64,000 nucleotides of DNA from Macrosoma leucophasiata (GCA_036365455.1 JAWQUS010000032.1:12346001-12410000); one strand, 5' to 3'. Positions 1 through 12,217 are shown, numbered from the stretch's first letter. Made by a program: numbers and translations. Notes: generated by a model not told the origin, from the letters alone.

Positions 1-229
1 ATAAATAATAATGTTAGTGTCTAATTCGGATCGTTTGGTTCCGTAGCCTACAAGAAACCATTATTTTATAGTTTCGTCATGTCCGTCCATCCGTCTGGCC
101 GCTGGAAAACTGTTATTTGGCATGAATGTATTTCTACATCTTAGCTATGCGGAAAAATATGGTAAAATAAAGTTTTGACGAACATGTGAAGGATGTTTTT
201 TCTGGTGTACTTACCCTATAATAGTGCGT

Positions 230-515
230 TCATGATAAATGAAATTCTCCTGTCAGTGTTTATAACAATAATCCTCCGAAACGGCTGGACCAATCAATAT
301 GAATTTTTGTGTGTATGTTATCTTTAATATAAAAATAAGTCGGGTTTTCCTTCCTGACGCTATAACTCCAGAACGCACGAACTGATTTCCACGGTTTTGC
401 ATTCGTTGGAAAGGTCTCGGGCTCCGTGAGGTTTATAGCAAGAAATAAAAGAAAATTGAGGAAAAAATATTTATCAAACGACATCCACGCGGGCGAAGCC
501 GCGGGCAACAGCTAG
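230..515. mobile_element. Helitron-like repeat, 3' end CTAG
   Basis: TCCGAAACGGCTGGACCAAT inside; the end GCGGGCGAAGCCGCGGGCAA followed by CAGCTAGT has a short GC hairpin then CTAG|T, as in Helitron 3' ends. An inverted copy of the end is at 37972-38150. Confidence 0.45.
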
Positions 516-1029
516 TACCTATTAATTATCAGAGTTCAAAAAGGAGGAGGTTCTCAATTCGGCCGGCATATTTTTTTAATATTTGAATAATTGTAGTCTA
601 TCTTTTATATCCCTAAATCGTAAAATGATCTTCCCCAAATATTATTTTTTCGATTTTTGGGCATTTATTTTTTATACTCGTACCTCTAAGGTGAGGCGAT
701 ACGAAGTTCGCGGGACAGCGTTCGTTAGTGATGCGCCGAATAGTGATTTCACCGAATAACCGAATACTATTCGGTTTAACCTAAAACGAATCGGATATTA
801 GACCGAATTACTCGGTTTACCATTTCATTGATTTGCCGTGTAAACGCGATTCTGACATGTCGCTGCTTACTAAATAAATAGCCGCGTCTACACCGGACAT
901 ATGCTCGGGCGAGGCAGCCTCGTGAGTCGGTGTGAACGTGTATCAGGGTTGTAGGGGCGCTCGGTGCCTCGGCCGAGCATGCCTTGGACCATTAATTATT
1001 TCATTTTTGTTTACTTTGTCATATTATAT

Positions 1030-1410
1030 TTTTAAAGAAAAATGGAAAGAAAAATTTGACTTCAGGCGAGACTCGAACTCGCGACCTACTGGGAATCTAG
1101 TCCAGCCGCTCTTCCAATTGAGCTACTGAAGCCCTGCCCGATTTGTCAAATCTTTCCTTCACATCTATTGCATTGCTTTATGGTAGCAGCAGCGCCATCT
1201 ATTACCAACTATGCTAGTTAGGCAACCGATGTAATAGACTTTTCAGTTTATTGAATATCGTAAAGAAGTCGCTTTTACCCTTAATAATTGTTTTTATATT
1301 ATTTCGCATTAACACATGCTTGTGAAATATATTTTATTTTTAAAGAAAAATGGAAAGAAAAATTTGACTTCAGGCGAGACTCGAACTCGCGACCTACTGG
1401 GAATTTTTGA
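1030..1410 (-). mobile_element. tRNA-like dimer repeat
   Basis: On the minus strand 1065-1133 reads as a tRNA-like fold: acceptor GCTTCAG/CTGAAGT, D-arm GCTC...GAGC, T-arm GCGAG-TTCGAGT-CTCGC, followed by a T run like a Pol III stop. The anticodon stem is imperfect, so decoding is doubtful; by eye it resembles tRNA-Tyr with two bases lost. About 225 bases away the 3' half recurs (1365-1405). The same arrangement is found at 62201-62816. Confidence 0.6.
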
Positions 1411-1457
1411 CATATTAATCAACGTATCAGTTGTTATTCCCGCCAGTAGCAGTTGTT

Positions 1458-1548
1458 GAACCGCCTTCCGCTATAAGCGGAAGGCGGTTCCAATACCACA
1501 GGAAACAGGCATCAGTTAACCGGTACCAATGTTAACTGATGCCTGTTT
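1458..1548. repeat. Twin perfect hairpins
   Basis: Hairpin 1 (1458-1490): 15-bp stem GAACCGCCTTCCGCT with a 3-base loop. Hairpin 2 (1503-1548): 18-bp stem AAACAGGCATCAGTTAAC with a 10-base loop. Confidence 0.8.
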
Positions 1549-2223
1549 GCCACTTCATGAAATGAAGAAACAAAACTGTGTTATATTGTGCTTATACTTA
1601 TTTTACACTCTTACCAACAATCTCTTAAAATTTTCCGTGCTCTAAAGGTGCAAAATATTACATATGTCAACAATGCTATTTTTAGAAAATGAATTAATAG
1701 CATTAAAAGTAATTTAAGTCATACGAAACTACACAGGTCTTAAATCTCATAATAAAACATATCACTTTATATCACTGCATTTCAGAATCCCACCGAATAC
1801 GACATAACCTCGCAATGGTCAATTCAAGATTATTTTCGCTTTTTCTTGGGTTATCTGTTATAAACAATACGAGAGCATAATCAGTCAACACAAAGCAAAA
1901 CCTAGAACAGCACAATAACTAGTTACAACATTTAGTTCTCAAGAAAACAGCAAAAATAATAAGAGCACCTGTTTGTTTGACAACAGATCTACTTGCCTCT
2001 ATATCTCAAAATAGGGATGGTCGGGAAAGACTTTGAAAAAAAAACGTCGTTGTTTTTTTCGTTATAATACATTGAAAGTGACATCGATGTTATATCGATA
2101 TATCAGAAAATACATCGATGTTTTCCATACATCGATTTTTATAATGAGGAAAATATATTTTATGTATGTGGTTTAAAAATGAAGACAGAGGCACTTATTA
2201 AGAAAGGGCCTTATTTCGCTAAG

Positions 2224-2480
2224 GTTTTTTTATGTTATGGAAGTGGCAAACAAGCATGCATTCACATTGATGTTAAGTGATCACTGCAGCATATAGACAC
2301 CCACACAAAGACCAAGGTCTAAATGCAGATGCGTTGCCACTCCTGAGGCCTAAGGTGTTATGCCTCTGTGCCGGAAACTACAAGGCCGTCCATTACCACC
2401 TGACCGGAACACGATAGTGCTGAACACTATCATTTAGAGGCTAGTATTATATATTAGGTAATGCGGTAGTGCATACGTCT
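2224..2480 (-). mobile_element. Poly(A) SINE (family A), 5' end truncated
   Basis: Family A is a repeat of about 290 bp. In sense direction it starts CTGGTGGTAGAGCTCCAGTG, contains GTGTTCCGGTCAGGTGGTAA and GGCTGCAGTCATCACTTAAC, and ends in an A-run. This copy lacks the 5' end. Confidence 0.75.
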
Positions 2481-2537
2481 ATAAAAAAAATTGCATCCTT
2501 TTCTAACTTTAACTATTAAACGTAGAGAAGGATGTAA

Positions 2538-3139
2538 TGGGCGCTCCACATTCACGTGAGAATCTCGCTTGACAAAAAAAGCTCAGCAAAAATCTCAGCG
2601 AGAATCTCGGGCAATCTCGGCGAGAACTTCGTTGGATACACACTACTACACACCTATAAACTCGCAATGCTCTTATTACAGTTCTCGCGCTCGAGGTTCA
2701 TATTTGTATACTCTTTGTCGAGGACGATGGACGCAAAAGCAACTGGCACGACAAGCTTATTACTATGCGTATTTGCTTAATTATAATACGCGTAATTTTA
2801 GATAAAAAACTAATCAAAAGGAAGTGGACAAAATCAGGCTCTTATTGATGTTCATTAAAAACCACGCACTACAGTCACAGTAAATAGTTTGTATCTATTT
2901 ACTGTGCTACATTCTAATCGGCGAGTCGCTCGCTATGAAAAACATTAGAGTGTAGACTCAATACAAGTTCTCGTATAGTTCTCGTGTTCTTCGCTCCTTT
3001 GTCTCGGGCCAAAAAACCGACAAAAATCGGAAAACTAGACGAGAACCTGAGAAAATTATGTGAATTGGTTCCACATTCTCGTTTCACGTGTTTTTCTTGG
3101 ATTCTCACGATATTCTCGCCTGAAAGTGGAGCGCCCATA
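2538..3139. mobile_element. Harbinger-like MITE with TAA target duplication
   Basis: TGGGCGCTCCAC at the left and GTGGAGCGCCCA at the right are perfect inverted ends, flanked on both sides by TAA, the 3-bp target of PIF/Harbinger. The inside is rich in CGAGAATCTCG-like units. No transposase. Confidence 0.75.
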
Positions 3140-4255
3140 AAACTTCATATTAACTATAACTGTGATAGTGATGGTCATGAGTACCAGAAACATAGTGGCG
3201 TTACCCTAATATACCTACATATTTTTACACATAATAATCGATCATATAAACGATAAATCGATTATGATCAATTATCTTCACAGTCAATTATTTGATTTCG
3301 CACACCATTGATGCATAAAACAAAAAATAAACTTGAATAAATAGACTATGGACCAGAGACCATAAGGAGTGCTTTTTTACATCACATTTATTCAAGAACA
3401 TAGATACAGAGTCTTTCAGTGGCATTAAGTCGCATACCTACATAAAACTTATGAAATATGTATAATAGTATTACTTGCTGATATCTATAATAATTTCAAG
3501 AAGTATTTTATTACATCTCTGTATCTATCGATAAATATGTCATAACATTAATAAATATTTTAAAAAATATTGGATGAAAATCAGACAGTCCATGTGCCAA
3601 TTTGATGATAGAAGTAACATGTTCGTTTCTTTAGACTGTGATAGAAGTATGTAGACTATTTTAAAAAATGATTAACCGTGAACTGAGTGATTCTATTTAC
3701 TTAAAACTTACCTTGTAAATCCGAATTTGCTTTTTCGATTCGATGTATCAAATAATAACATCGATGTATACTCGATGTTGAAGAACTAAAAATACATCGG
3801 TTCGATTCGATGTATCGATAATATACATCGAGTGTTTATAAAATATCGATGTATCGTCCACCCCTACCACAAATCGGGAGCATCTTGGACTAATATTGGT
3901 CCGAGGGGAGCATAGGGAAAGATGTCAAATCAAACCATTTCCAAAATTGTTATCTAAAGTTTGCATATCTTGCATACATTTTAAGTCTCATTCTACATAT
4001 GGAGCTCCTGCAAAACTGGTTTTATATACATTTGTCGATTTTACCGATTAATGCATAATTACTGTTTCTAAAGTAGAATATGCCCTCTCCTTATTTATGT
4101 AGATATAACTCAATGTTCAAATTGGTCAATTGGTTTGCATATCGTTTGTCTGTCTTTGTCTTGTCAATTGTCAATGTCAAATAAAGCAAAAAAAAACAAG
4201 AATTTCTTTGGAGGTTCTTGCTATTTAATTATTTAATTAATACATTTTCTATTGC

Positions 4256-4363
4256 AGTTCTATACATTCTTTATATAAAATGTAATCACAGAGTACATTG
4301 TACATACGGGAAAATGTAATCAATAATCAATACATACAAAGCAACAGCTATATCAAATATACA
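4256..4363 (+). promoter_or_regulatory. Zinc-finger gene leader: TATA-like sequence and possible acceptor
   Basis: A TTATATAAAA sequence at 4271-4280 lies about 85 bases before the start ATG, so transcription could begin near 4300. A pyrimidine-rich tract ending in TTGCAG at about 4258 also looks like a splice acceptor, so this stretch may instead be the start of a non-coding-led exon whose donor lies upstream. The sequence alone does not decide between these. Confidence 0.35.
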
Positions 4364-7300
4364 ATGGGTTCCAATACTTCCAACACGTTCTTGAGCCTCC
4401 CAGTAAGTTGTTGTTTTTTTATTTGCTTATTTCAGTATCTTTATTCTGATCTAAGACTCATTTACTACAAATTTTCTAGTTCGTGGATTCCGAGACGTCA
4501 GACTTCGTGTTCGGTAAGGTACGACCAGATGTGGAGTATGAATTACATACATCTTTGTCCCAAGGCTCATTGCTTGGTTCGGATGAAGTACTCGCACAGT
4601 TTCTCACTGCTGATGGACCGTTGGAGGAGCCCGACTTGAATGGTCCGACCACTCTGCATTGCGAGATATGTAGGAAGCAGTTTGATAATGCTAAAAAGTA
4701 TTATGGTCATCTACGGGTACATTCAAAAGATAATTCATGGATATGTGGTAAGTTGAGCATATGATGCAGTTAGTTGCAATACATTCTAAAAGTTGTTTTT
4801 TAATAGTTATAGAAGGAAAGCTGTTTTACTGGTATAAGATACATCATTCTATATTCTTCTGTTTATTATAACAGTTAACAATAAAGTGTTATTTAGCTAT
4901 GGCAATTAATGCTATTTCATAAGCATGTGAATTTGTGAGTCTTAGCATGCTAATTGCTATGCTAGTTGCTAATATGGTTATAATCGATACCTAATGGAAA
5001 TATATGATTTCTGTTACTATGCAAATTATTTAATGTTAAAGGGTGCCACACTAATTATTATCCAAAAATCACATGCATTCATTCAATATAATGTTTCACA
5101 TTTTGCAGAATTTCACAACTTCATTTAATTTGCGAAATGCTAATACAGCATTAGCATGCTATCAATTAATGCAAATGCTAATTAATCCATTACATTACTA
5201 GTGTTAATATAATTTCAGATAGATGTCCAGATCAAAAGTTTTCAACAAAACAACAGTTGATGAAGCATGGTCTGACACACAAGCCGCTGTCCCGCATGTG
5301 GAAGTGTCCACAATGCAGCATGGCATTTGAGGCACTGTGGCGGCTTCAACAACATGTGTTTGCTAAACATCTTAATTACAGGTTTGCTTAGTTAGTTTTC
5401 TCCTAAGATATTTAATGTTTTATGTAACACTTTGAAGGACATTTCTAAGGATTTTTATTTTTCGAATTGCAGACCACATAAATGTGACCAGTGTGAAAAG
5501 TCATTTCAGAAACCATCAGACTTGCTAAAACATAAAGATATGCACAGTGGTAAGTTAGGGACCAAAATATAATATTAACTCAGGATTAACTACTATCAAA
5601 TTTACTTTGATATACATAAATATTAACCCCCTTATTCATAAACATATTTTAGCTAAAGTGTTGCTAATCTCTCCTTTGTCTTTTTCTATTCTTCACATTT
5701 GACAATGCAACTGACAAGGACAAAGCATTCTATAGCTAAAACGTATCTAATGTACGTTTATGAATAAGGGGGTTAATGTATACTATAATATTTAATGTTT
5801 AAAAGGTGCAACAGATTGATTGGCTTGCAAGAAAAATATGACAATGGATTTCAATTGTTCAAATGCCGTTGCCGGTTTCTCGGGTCTCAAAGGTTCAACA
5901 TTTTTTTTTTGTAATGAAAGTGGCAAACAAGCATTCAGTTCACATTGATGTTAAGTGATGACTGCAGCCTATAGACACCCACACAAAGACCAGAGTTATA
6001 GGACTTTTAGTTGCCTGTTAGTTGATGTTGAGTAGACCCTTTAGTTTCATAGTTCAATGATGATGGGGTAGAGGGAAGGGGCTTAGCAAATTGTGATGAA
6101 TTGTAACATGGAGATTTAGCTAATTCCGAGTAAGGAAATAGGAATACTAAATAAGAAATATATGAGTATATAAACAATCTCTCTTTAAAAACTCATAAGA
6201 GTTCAACAAGTCTTGATTGCTTTTTTCCATTATCATTCTATTTTCTTTATTCTTTAACAAGTTATTATAACAGGTGTTCTTTTTCTCTAGATGAAAGGAA
6301 GCATGCCTGTCCAACTTGTAAAATGGCATTCAAGGATAAGTCCAATCTGAAAAGGCACCTGTTGACGCATGCTTCAGTGAAACCATTCTCTTGTTCTGGA
6401 TGCAAGACAGGTTTCAAACAGGTTTGTCATATATCTAATAGCTGGGTGGCCCAAGAGGTGATTTTTGGATTTACTCAAGTATGTCATATTAAGATATGAC
6501 ATACTCAACAGCCTGTTGAGTACTGTCACCAAATCATATGATTTCTATAAAGGGCCGAACCCTTAGGTTGCTCCCACAAGTTTGCTTCACATCCAAATCG
6601 TAAGAATTGCGTATAAGAGCTTTGAGATGTCATTTAAGTGAACCCAGTTCACTTAAATGACATTTTTGAGTCATTTTTCACTTCCATTTTTGAATGAATC
6701 AAATCTTTTCGAAAAGGGCACGGCATCAACATTATGGGTCAAAATATGTGTCAGATATTCTGGGCGAGCATATAATCTGCTCAAACAGAGCTCCTCTCCT
6801 AAATCTGACAACTTGGAATTTAAGTAAGATAGTACCAATCTATTGAACATTTTAAGGGTGGCCCTCCATACAAACCTTAGTGTTAGTGGAGGTGCCCAAT
6901 AGGGTGCAAAGTATCTCCCTGAATAAAGTATATCTTAACTGACACCCTCGAGTAAATCCAAAAATAGTATTATTGGCTCGCCTACATACATCTTCTGTTA
7001 ACAGGTTTACCTGGTTTCAATAAGTTATAACAAGTCTCCACTATTAAAGTAATCAAGGCTATAAAATTATGTGAACCAATATACATACCATATATAATTT
7101 TATTATACAATTACCATTATAGGTGGCTTCAATGAAACGTCACATACAAAAATGTGTGAAATATCAAGCCAATTGTCCTACTAATGCAGAGAAGAATTAT
7201 TGTAGAGTGTGTGGTATGGGATTTCAATATAAGAGTGCTTTATTGGAACATTGTGTCAGGTAAGTCAACAGTTTGATAAACTATACTGATTGTTTAAGAC

Positions 7301-10300
7301 CATGGGGAAACACAGAACTAGGACAATCCAAGTTCTCTTTTTCACCATGAGCCTAGTATTAAATGCCCTATTATTTTGGACTAATACTTTGAAGATTAAG
7401 TTTATCAGAAATTTATATTGGCTCTGTTAGTTATTACTTACATAAAATGTATTGTATGACATGTTTTTAAAAAGTTCTGCTCTTTTAAAACATGTCATAT
7501 GTAGGTACTACACAATTATACAGAGAATATTATTTGAAGTTTTTAGTTTGTAGCATTTTAAAATTGTCCTTTGCAGAGAACATACTGAGAAAACCAATGA
7601 AGTCATTGAGAATGTTAATTTGGAACACACAAACATTGATACAAGCCGAACAGAAGACAACATTGTAGATGATATTTTATCAGCCGAAGATGACTATATG
7701 ACTATATCCACCCAGCAAAATCTTTTAAATCCATACAATACTATTCCAAATACAATTGATCCTGCTGATGATAATTTAATGCAAATAGAATTCTTAAAAG
7801 AAATGAATCAACTACACTCCCTTGACGACGAGCTACTCTACAATGATTTAGACTTCGATAGCTTTCAGAACAATCAAATATTTAACCCCAATAATCTAGA
7901 TTATGGAACTAATGATAGAAATGGAGAGATTATGTTCGATTTCACGGACAGTTGGAAAATTGATCAGGATCCCACAAACGCTCTGTATCACTTTAAATCC
8001 GATCATATTCCGGAAGAATTGCTAAATGTGCCTGATCTAAATAGTTTCGCTGATAGGAGTAATGATTTGTTGCAAAATCCTCTAGTGTCTGTCAATGAGT
8101 GTGCCACTATATTTGAGAGCGACGTAGATTTAGAAGCTAGTACTAATCTTGCTGCGAACCTTAATCAGTTGATTGGAGAGAACAGTGTTCAATATATATC
8201 AACAGAAGATGACGATACGTTTATAATAAGTTTAAACAATGGTATAGATGCTGAGCAATTGACTGATATGTTAAATATAGGTGTAGAGTATGTAAATGAA
8301 AAAACTATGCCGCCAGAAGAAAACCCACCTGAAATAGATAACAGGACTTTATTGGAGTCTTATAGTAGCGAACCCATAATAGTGAAAATAGAAGAAAAGC
8401 AAGAGAAACACCCTGAAATGAATAAGGGACATATAGATGCAGAAAATGAGAATAAGACTACAAATAAAGTGAAGAACAAAAAGAAAGTCTTGTTCTGTTG
8501 TTCGAAATGCGACAAAGTTTTTAATAAAAAGAACAATTATGATTCACACATAGGTAAGAGTTATTTTTTTGATGTCATTCAATGCATTTAACAAAGAAAG
8601 TCATCAGTTATCAACTTGCCGCTAAGAGGCAGTGCTGTCGTTTTCTGCTGGTGGATTAAAAATTATGTGCGTCCCCGTAATTTCCGGTACGCGCATGACC
8701 CAGCGGCTGGTGTAGATCGTAAGCGATCTACTCGGTTAAGCACTACGGGCGCGGTCGGGTAGTGTGATGGGTGACCGCTAGTGGCTAATTAAATGCGCGT
8801 TTCCGTGCTTCGGAGGGCACGTTAAGCCGTCGGTCCCGGTTGCTATCGATGGATAGCAGTCGTTAAACCTTGTCGGAGGCCTTATAGGCGGTTTGAAAAC
8901 ATCCGACAGCGGGTTGGCCACTAACCCACCCACCTCCACCAATCCGCATTGGAGCAGCGTGGTGGAGTAAGCTCCAGGCCTCCCCCCATAAAGGGGAGAG
9001 ACTCGTGCCCAGCAGTGGGACGTATAATGGGTTGCCATTATAATCATAAATTACGTCACGCAAAATAGCGGTATTTTCGCCCCCCCCCCCTCACCCTTCC
9101 CTACATCACGCTTTTTCCTATCTTAATACGTACTGTCACACTAGATAACACCTCTCCTCCCCTTGATTGCGAACGTCTTTTATTAACAGTCCCAAAGTGG
9201 CAATCAAATTGATGCCAATCAAGTTTCATAATACGACCTCAGTCAGTATTGAGATGAAGCAGGAGAGTATGGGTAAGTTCACAGACTTCACTACGGCTTT
9301 ACTTTGAGTAAAGTACGCTTAGAACTGTCAAATCTCATACTTTACCTGACAGTTCTAAGCATAATTTGACAAAAGTCGAAGTGCGGTCTGTGAACTTACC
9401 CTTACTCTTTTGCTTCATCTCAATACTCACCGAGGCCGTATTATGTGCATCTAACACTAAACCTGGGTCACACCGCGGACACTCCGCCAAAATTCCATAC
9501 AAACGCTTAATTTGGTTTCTATCCATCAGTGACGTGTATTTACACGCGCACCTGTGTCCGTAGCACGTACAAAATACCAACCGACGCCCATATTCAGTTT
9601 ATTCAGTTTATTCATTTATTTCATATAATTAGGCTCCTAGAGAGCATTTTTACATCGTCATTTTTTTTTTAACTAACCTAGAGTGAATAACCATTAATAA
9701 TAATCAAAATAACATAATAAATTAAATAGACACTGAACAATTTTGTATAATATGGAAAGCATCAATATATTTCAAATTCCTCCATAAGAGAGGAAGGGGT
9801 TGTGTATGTGTGCAAATCGGGCGGGACGTCGAAGTGTCCATTGTATACGTAGTATAATTAAATATTCTCTGCCTGGGTTGCACCACGATATTTGTTAAAG
9901 TTATTCTATCATTTCACATCCTTCTCTAACTTTAACAGATTTCTATAAGTTGAGATGGATGTGAAATGTTACAATAATTTTAACAAATATCATGGCGCTA
10001 CCCAGACTAAGACTGCTTCCTACTTGAAGTGACGTGAATTATGTTTCCAGCGACGCACGAGCCGGCCCTCCGGCGGCACGCGTGCGACCTGTGCGGGCTG
10101 CGCTTCTCGTACCGCTCCACGCTCAACAAGCACCGCGCCGCCGCACACACGCCGCGCGTGCTGCCGCAACACGCCTGCCCGCACTGTCCACGGGTGTTAT
10201 CCGCGTCGTGGATGGTAAGATCTTGAGTTTATTAAAAATATAAAAATACAAGCTGATCCGGAAAACGTTCTGCCATACAATAAATAAAAAAATCGGCAAG

Positions 10301-11930
10301 TGCGAGTAGGACTCGCGCACGAAGTGCTCCGTACCATCATTAAAAAAATGTAATTGCTCAAGTAATCCGTATGTAAAAAACGTTACGTTACGTTTACTGC
10401 ACGGACGGACGGACGGACGGACAGAAAATTGGAATGCAACAAAAATGAAAGAATTATATCCCAACAGTGAGCGTTTGCTGGGATGTTATGGTGCAGTTAG
10501 GAGCAATTGAAACTTTAACAGAAATTTTATTTGTGTGACTGTGTCATAAGTCATGTGATTTGAAAGTGGATGGCGCGAATGTCCCGCCGAGATCAAAACA
10601 AAACTGTGCATAGAACAATTTATTAATTATTTAATTGGCGAATTTCTTATATTCATAATTTGATTCCAGTTGAAGAATCACATAGAGCGAGACCACGAGA
10701 AACAGATGCCGTACAAGTGTGACAAGGAAGACTGCGGGAGAAGTTTCTATAAGAAAACAGATCTTGTTGCTCACAAACGGTAATATATTATATACCGATT
10801 GTAATTTTTGTCTTTACGTTTCTTACGTTTTGAACGTCGATAATGAGTTTTCAATGTGCGGCGATGAATACGTTCCCCTTTTAAGTGTACATTTAAGTTT
10901 TACATTTTTAAAATATCATATATTTTTTGTTTGTAGTAATGTTATTAGCTTACTCATATATTATGTTTTATTTTGTGTTTACAGTACAAGTATCTAAATA
11001 ACTGTCATAAACTTACTTTAAGATATATCATAATATAAGAATGCAATTCATACGAATGGTAAGTGAATACTGTCTATAGAAATCTACACAAACACCAAAA
11101 GTAGATAATTATGCACATGCGTTACCACTTCTGAGGAGCAAGTTGTGTTGCATTTGCAATGGAGCCATAGCCTCTCATGGGAACACGGTAGTGCTGAACA
11201 CTATAATTACCGTAGTTAGCAATATCAGATTCACTGCAAACAAATCACATCTATTGTTATTATTGGTAGGATATACTTTATCCCCCTTATTCATAAACGT
11301 ACTTTAGAGACGTTTTAGCTATAGAATGCTTTGTATTTGTCAGTTGCATTGTCAAATGTGCAGGATAGAAAAAGACAAAGGAGAGATTAGTAACACTTTA
11401 GCTAAAATACGTTTATGAATACGGGGGTATTTCTGTATCTCTGTTAACATCATTTCGATACCCATTTTGCAGTACATTGCTGTTTTGGCATAACGTGATA
11501 ATTATCATAATCTTAGGAAGACATCAACGTACTGCAAAGTTGCTTTCAAATGGATGTTCACATAATAATGTAATTCGGGCTATTGCCCTGTGGTCGTCAA
11601 ATGTAAGTAAACAGTACGGAATTATCTGTGCAGGTATCACACCGGCGAGCGGCCGTACTCGTGTGATGTTTGCAAAGCCACCTTCCCGTACGGCTCGCAT
11701 CTCAAGAGGCACATGCGCACTGTCCATTCTAACAAACGGTGAGCACGTTTTATTAATTTATTATTATTAAATACAAATTTTATGCATATAAACACAATAT
11801 AGTTTATACTTTTATTCTACTTTGTAATAGGTTGCATTCGGCGAGACCTCTCTGACTGCATCAATAGTTAATACAGAAAATTTTGTTCCCAAACTTATTA
11901 ATTTTCCATTGTTTCAGTGTGAATAAATGA
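4364..11930 (+). CDS. C2H2 zinc-finger protein, 12 fingers, 727 aa, 11 exons
   Basis: Coding exons: 4364-4402, 4480-4747, 5219-5381, 5473-5549, 6291-6421, 7123-7259, 7577-8553, 10051-10214, 10670-10779, 11634-11738, 11918-11930. Every junction is GT-AG and the phases join into one 2184-base frame ending in TGA. Twelve C2H2-type fingers are visible: seven in exons 2-7 (finger 6 is C2HC, after a KQVASMKRH stretch), finger 8 (FCCSKC...) split across the exon 7/8 junction, then four more including a C-x4-C finger (YKCDKEDC). Two fingers are joined by a classic HTGERPY linker. Exon 7 inserts about 290 mostly acidic, Asn/Asp-rich residues between fingers 7 and 8, as in transactivation regions. The family suggests a nuclear DNA-binding regulator; I cannot name an ortholog. 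The start is the first ATG giving an open frame into exon 2. The late exons are very GC-rich, unlike exon 7. Confidence 0.88.
5626..5777. mobile_element. MITE M3 with CCCCCTTATTCATAAAC ends
   Basis: Inverted ends CCCCCTTATTCATAAACATA and GTTTATGAATAAGGGGGT; ACAATGCAACTGACAAGGAC inside. In a zinc-finger gene intron. Confidence 0.8.
5901..5998 (-). mobile_element. Poly(A) SINE (family A), 3' fragment
   Basis: T-run then AGTGGCAAACAAGCATTC...GACTGCAGCCTATAGACACC. In an intron of the zinc-finger gene. Confidence 0.7.
6455..6978. mobile_element. MITE with GATTTTTGGATTTACTC ends and a perfect inner palindrome
   Basis: TTTTTGGATTTACTCAAG (6461) and CTCGAGTAAATCCAAAAAT (6946) are inverted ends. Within lies a perfect 17-bp hairpin (6627-6663) and a shorter one near 6500-6523. 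In the zinc-finger gene intron between exons 5 and 6. Confidence 0.6.
7577..8553 (+). CDS. Zinc-finger gene exon 7: acidic linker and start of finger 8
   Basis: This 977-base exon is by far the longest of the gene and enters in phase 2, finishing an Arg codon shared with the previous exon. It encodes the last His of finger 7, then a low-complexity acidic region rich in Asp, Glu and Asn with no recognised domain. It closes with a lysine-rich patch and the Cys pair of finger 8 (CSKCDKVF). The second His of that finger is supplied by the next exon, 1.5 kb downstream. Confidence 0.85.
8692..9046 (+). mobile_element. 5S-rRNA-derived SINE (family B)
   Basis: The head contains CTCGGTTAAGCACTACGGGC and GATGGGTGACCGC, matching box A, intermediate element and box C of animal 5S rRNA. 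The body is unrelated (GCACGTTAAGCCGTCGGTCC) and the end is CCATTAT. It sits in an intron of the zinc-finger gene. Confidence 0.8.
9262..9415. mobile_element. Palindromic MITE M1
   Basis: Arms CACAGAC...ACTACGGCTTTACTTTGA and the inverted counterpart with AGTGCGGTCTGTGAA. Other copies at 35828, 47712 and 55323. Confidence 0.7.
9450..9590. repeat. Dispersed repeat (family H)
   Basis: CACACCGCGGACACTCCGCC, CAGTGACGTGTATTTACACG; also at 25925-26040 (inverted) and 44766-44886. Confidence 0.55.
9590..9785 (-). mobile_element. LINE-type 3' tail
   Basis: Tandem ATTCAGTTT units then AT-rich 3'-UTR-like sequence on the minus strand. Confidence 0.35.
9868..10010. mobile_element. Palindromic MITE M2
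   Basis: GCCTGGGTTGCACCACGATA at one end and the complement at the other; inside CACATCCTTCTCTAACTTTA. Just upstream of a zinc-finger exon. Confidence 0.75.
10283..10450. repeat. Dispersed repeat (family F) fragment with (GGAC)n
   Basis: AATCGGCAAGTGCGAGTAGG, CTCCGTACCATC and a (CGGA)n run at 10401-10424. Confidence 0.5.
11058..11215 (-). mobile_element. Poly(A) SINE (family A), degraded
   Basis: Recognised by CACACAAACACC, GCGTTACCACTTCTGAGG and ACGGTAGTGCTGAACACTA. Confidence 0.5.
11280..11428. mobile_element. MITE M3
   Basis: CCCCCTTATTCATAAACGTA to GTTTATGAATACGGGGG. Confidence 0.8.
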
Positions 11931-12080
11931 TCAGCAAGCCATGCACTTAGTTAATGGATGATGGTTATATTAATATTCCATTTGGAAGATGACAGAATCA
12001 TGTTTCTTCAGAATCTATTATTTTAGTTCCAATGTATTTAATGTTTTTTTTAAGTATACAATAAAAGTTGAAGTAGAAGG
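11931..12080 (+). terminator. Zinc-finger gene 3' UTR and poly(A) signal
   Basis: A short AT-rich 3' UTR follows the TGA. The hexamer AATAAA is at 12060-12065, giving an expected cleavage site near 12080. The helicase gene on the other strand ends about 1 kb further on, so the two genes converge. Confidence 0.6.
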
Positions 12081-12217
12081 ATAAATATGTTATTACCTTT
12101 TTATTAAAACCAATAAATCATCCCATCACTGGTATTGAAGAACAAATAACGACCAGAATTTACGCCAGTTTCTTGAACTCGCAACTACCATAGAGACGAG
12201 AACAAAAGCGAGGTAAA

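Larger units (their letters stand above)
2010..3880. repeat. ATCGATGT-rich subterminal clusters of a possible larger element
   Basis: Clusters of ATCGAT/ACATCGAT units at 2080-2145 and 3730-3860 are inverted relative to each other. Outer ends TAGGGATGGTCGGGA and TCGTCCACCCCTA are weakly inverted. A SINE and a MITE sit inside. The boundaries are uncertain. Confidence 0.35.

Noticed and set aside
8692..8790. A 5S rRNA gene
   Set aside because: Only the promoter-box part resembles 5S. It is fused to an unrelated body, and six scattered copies share the fusion, so it is a SINE.
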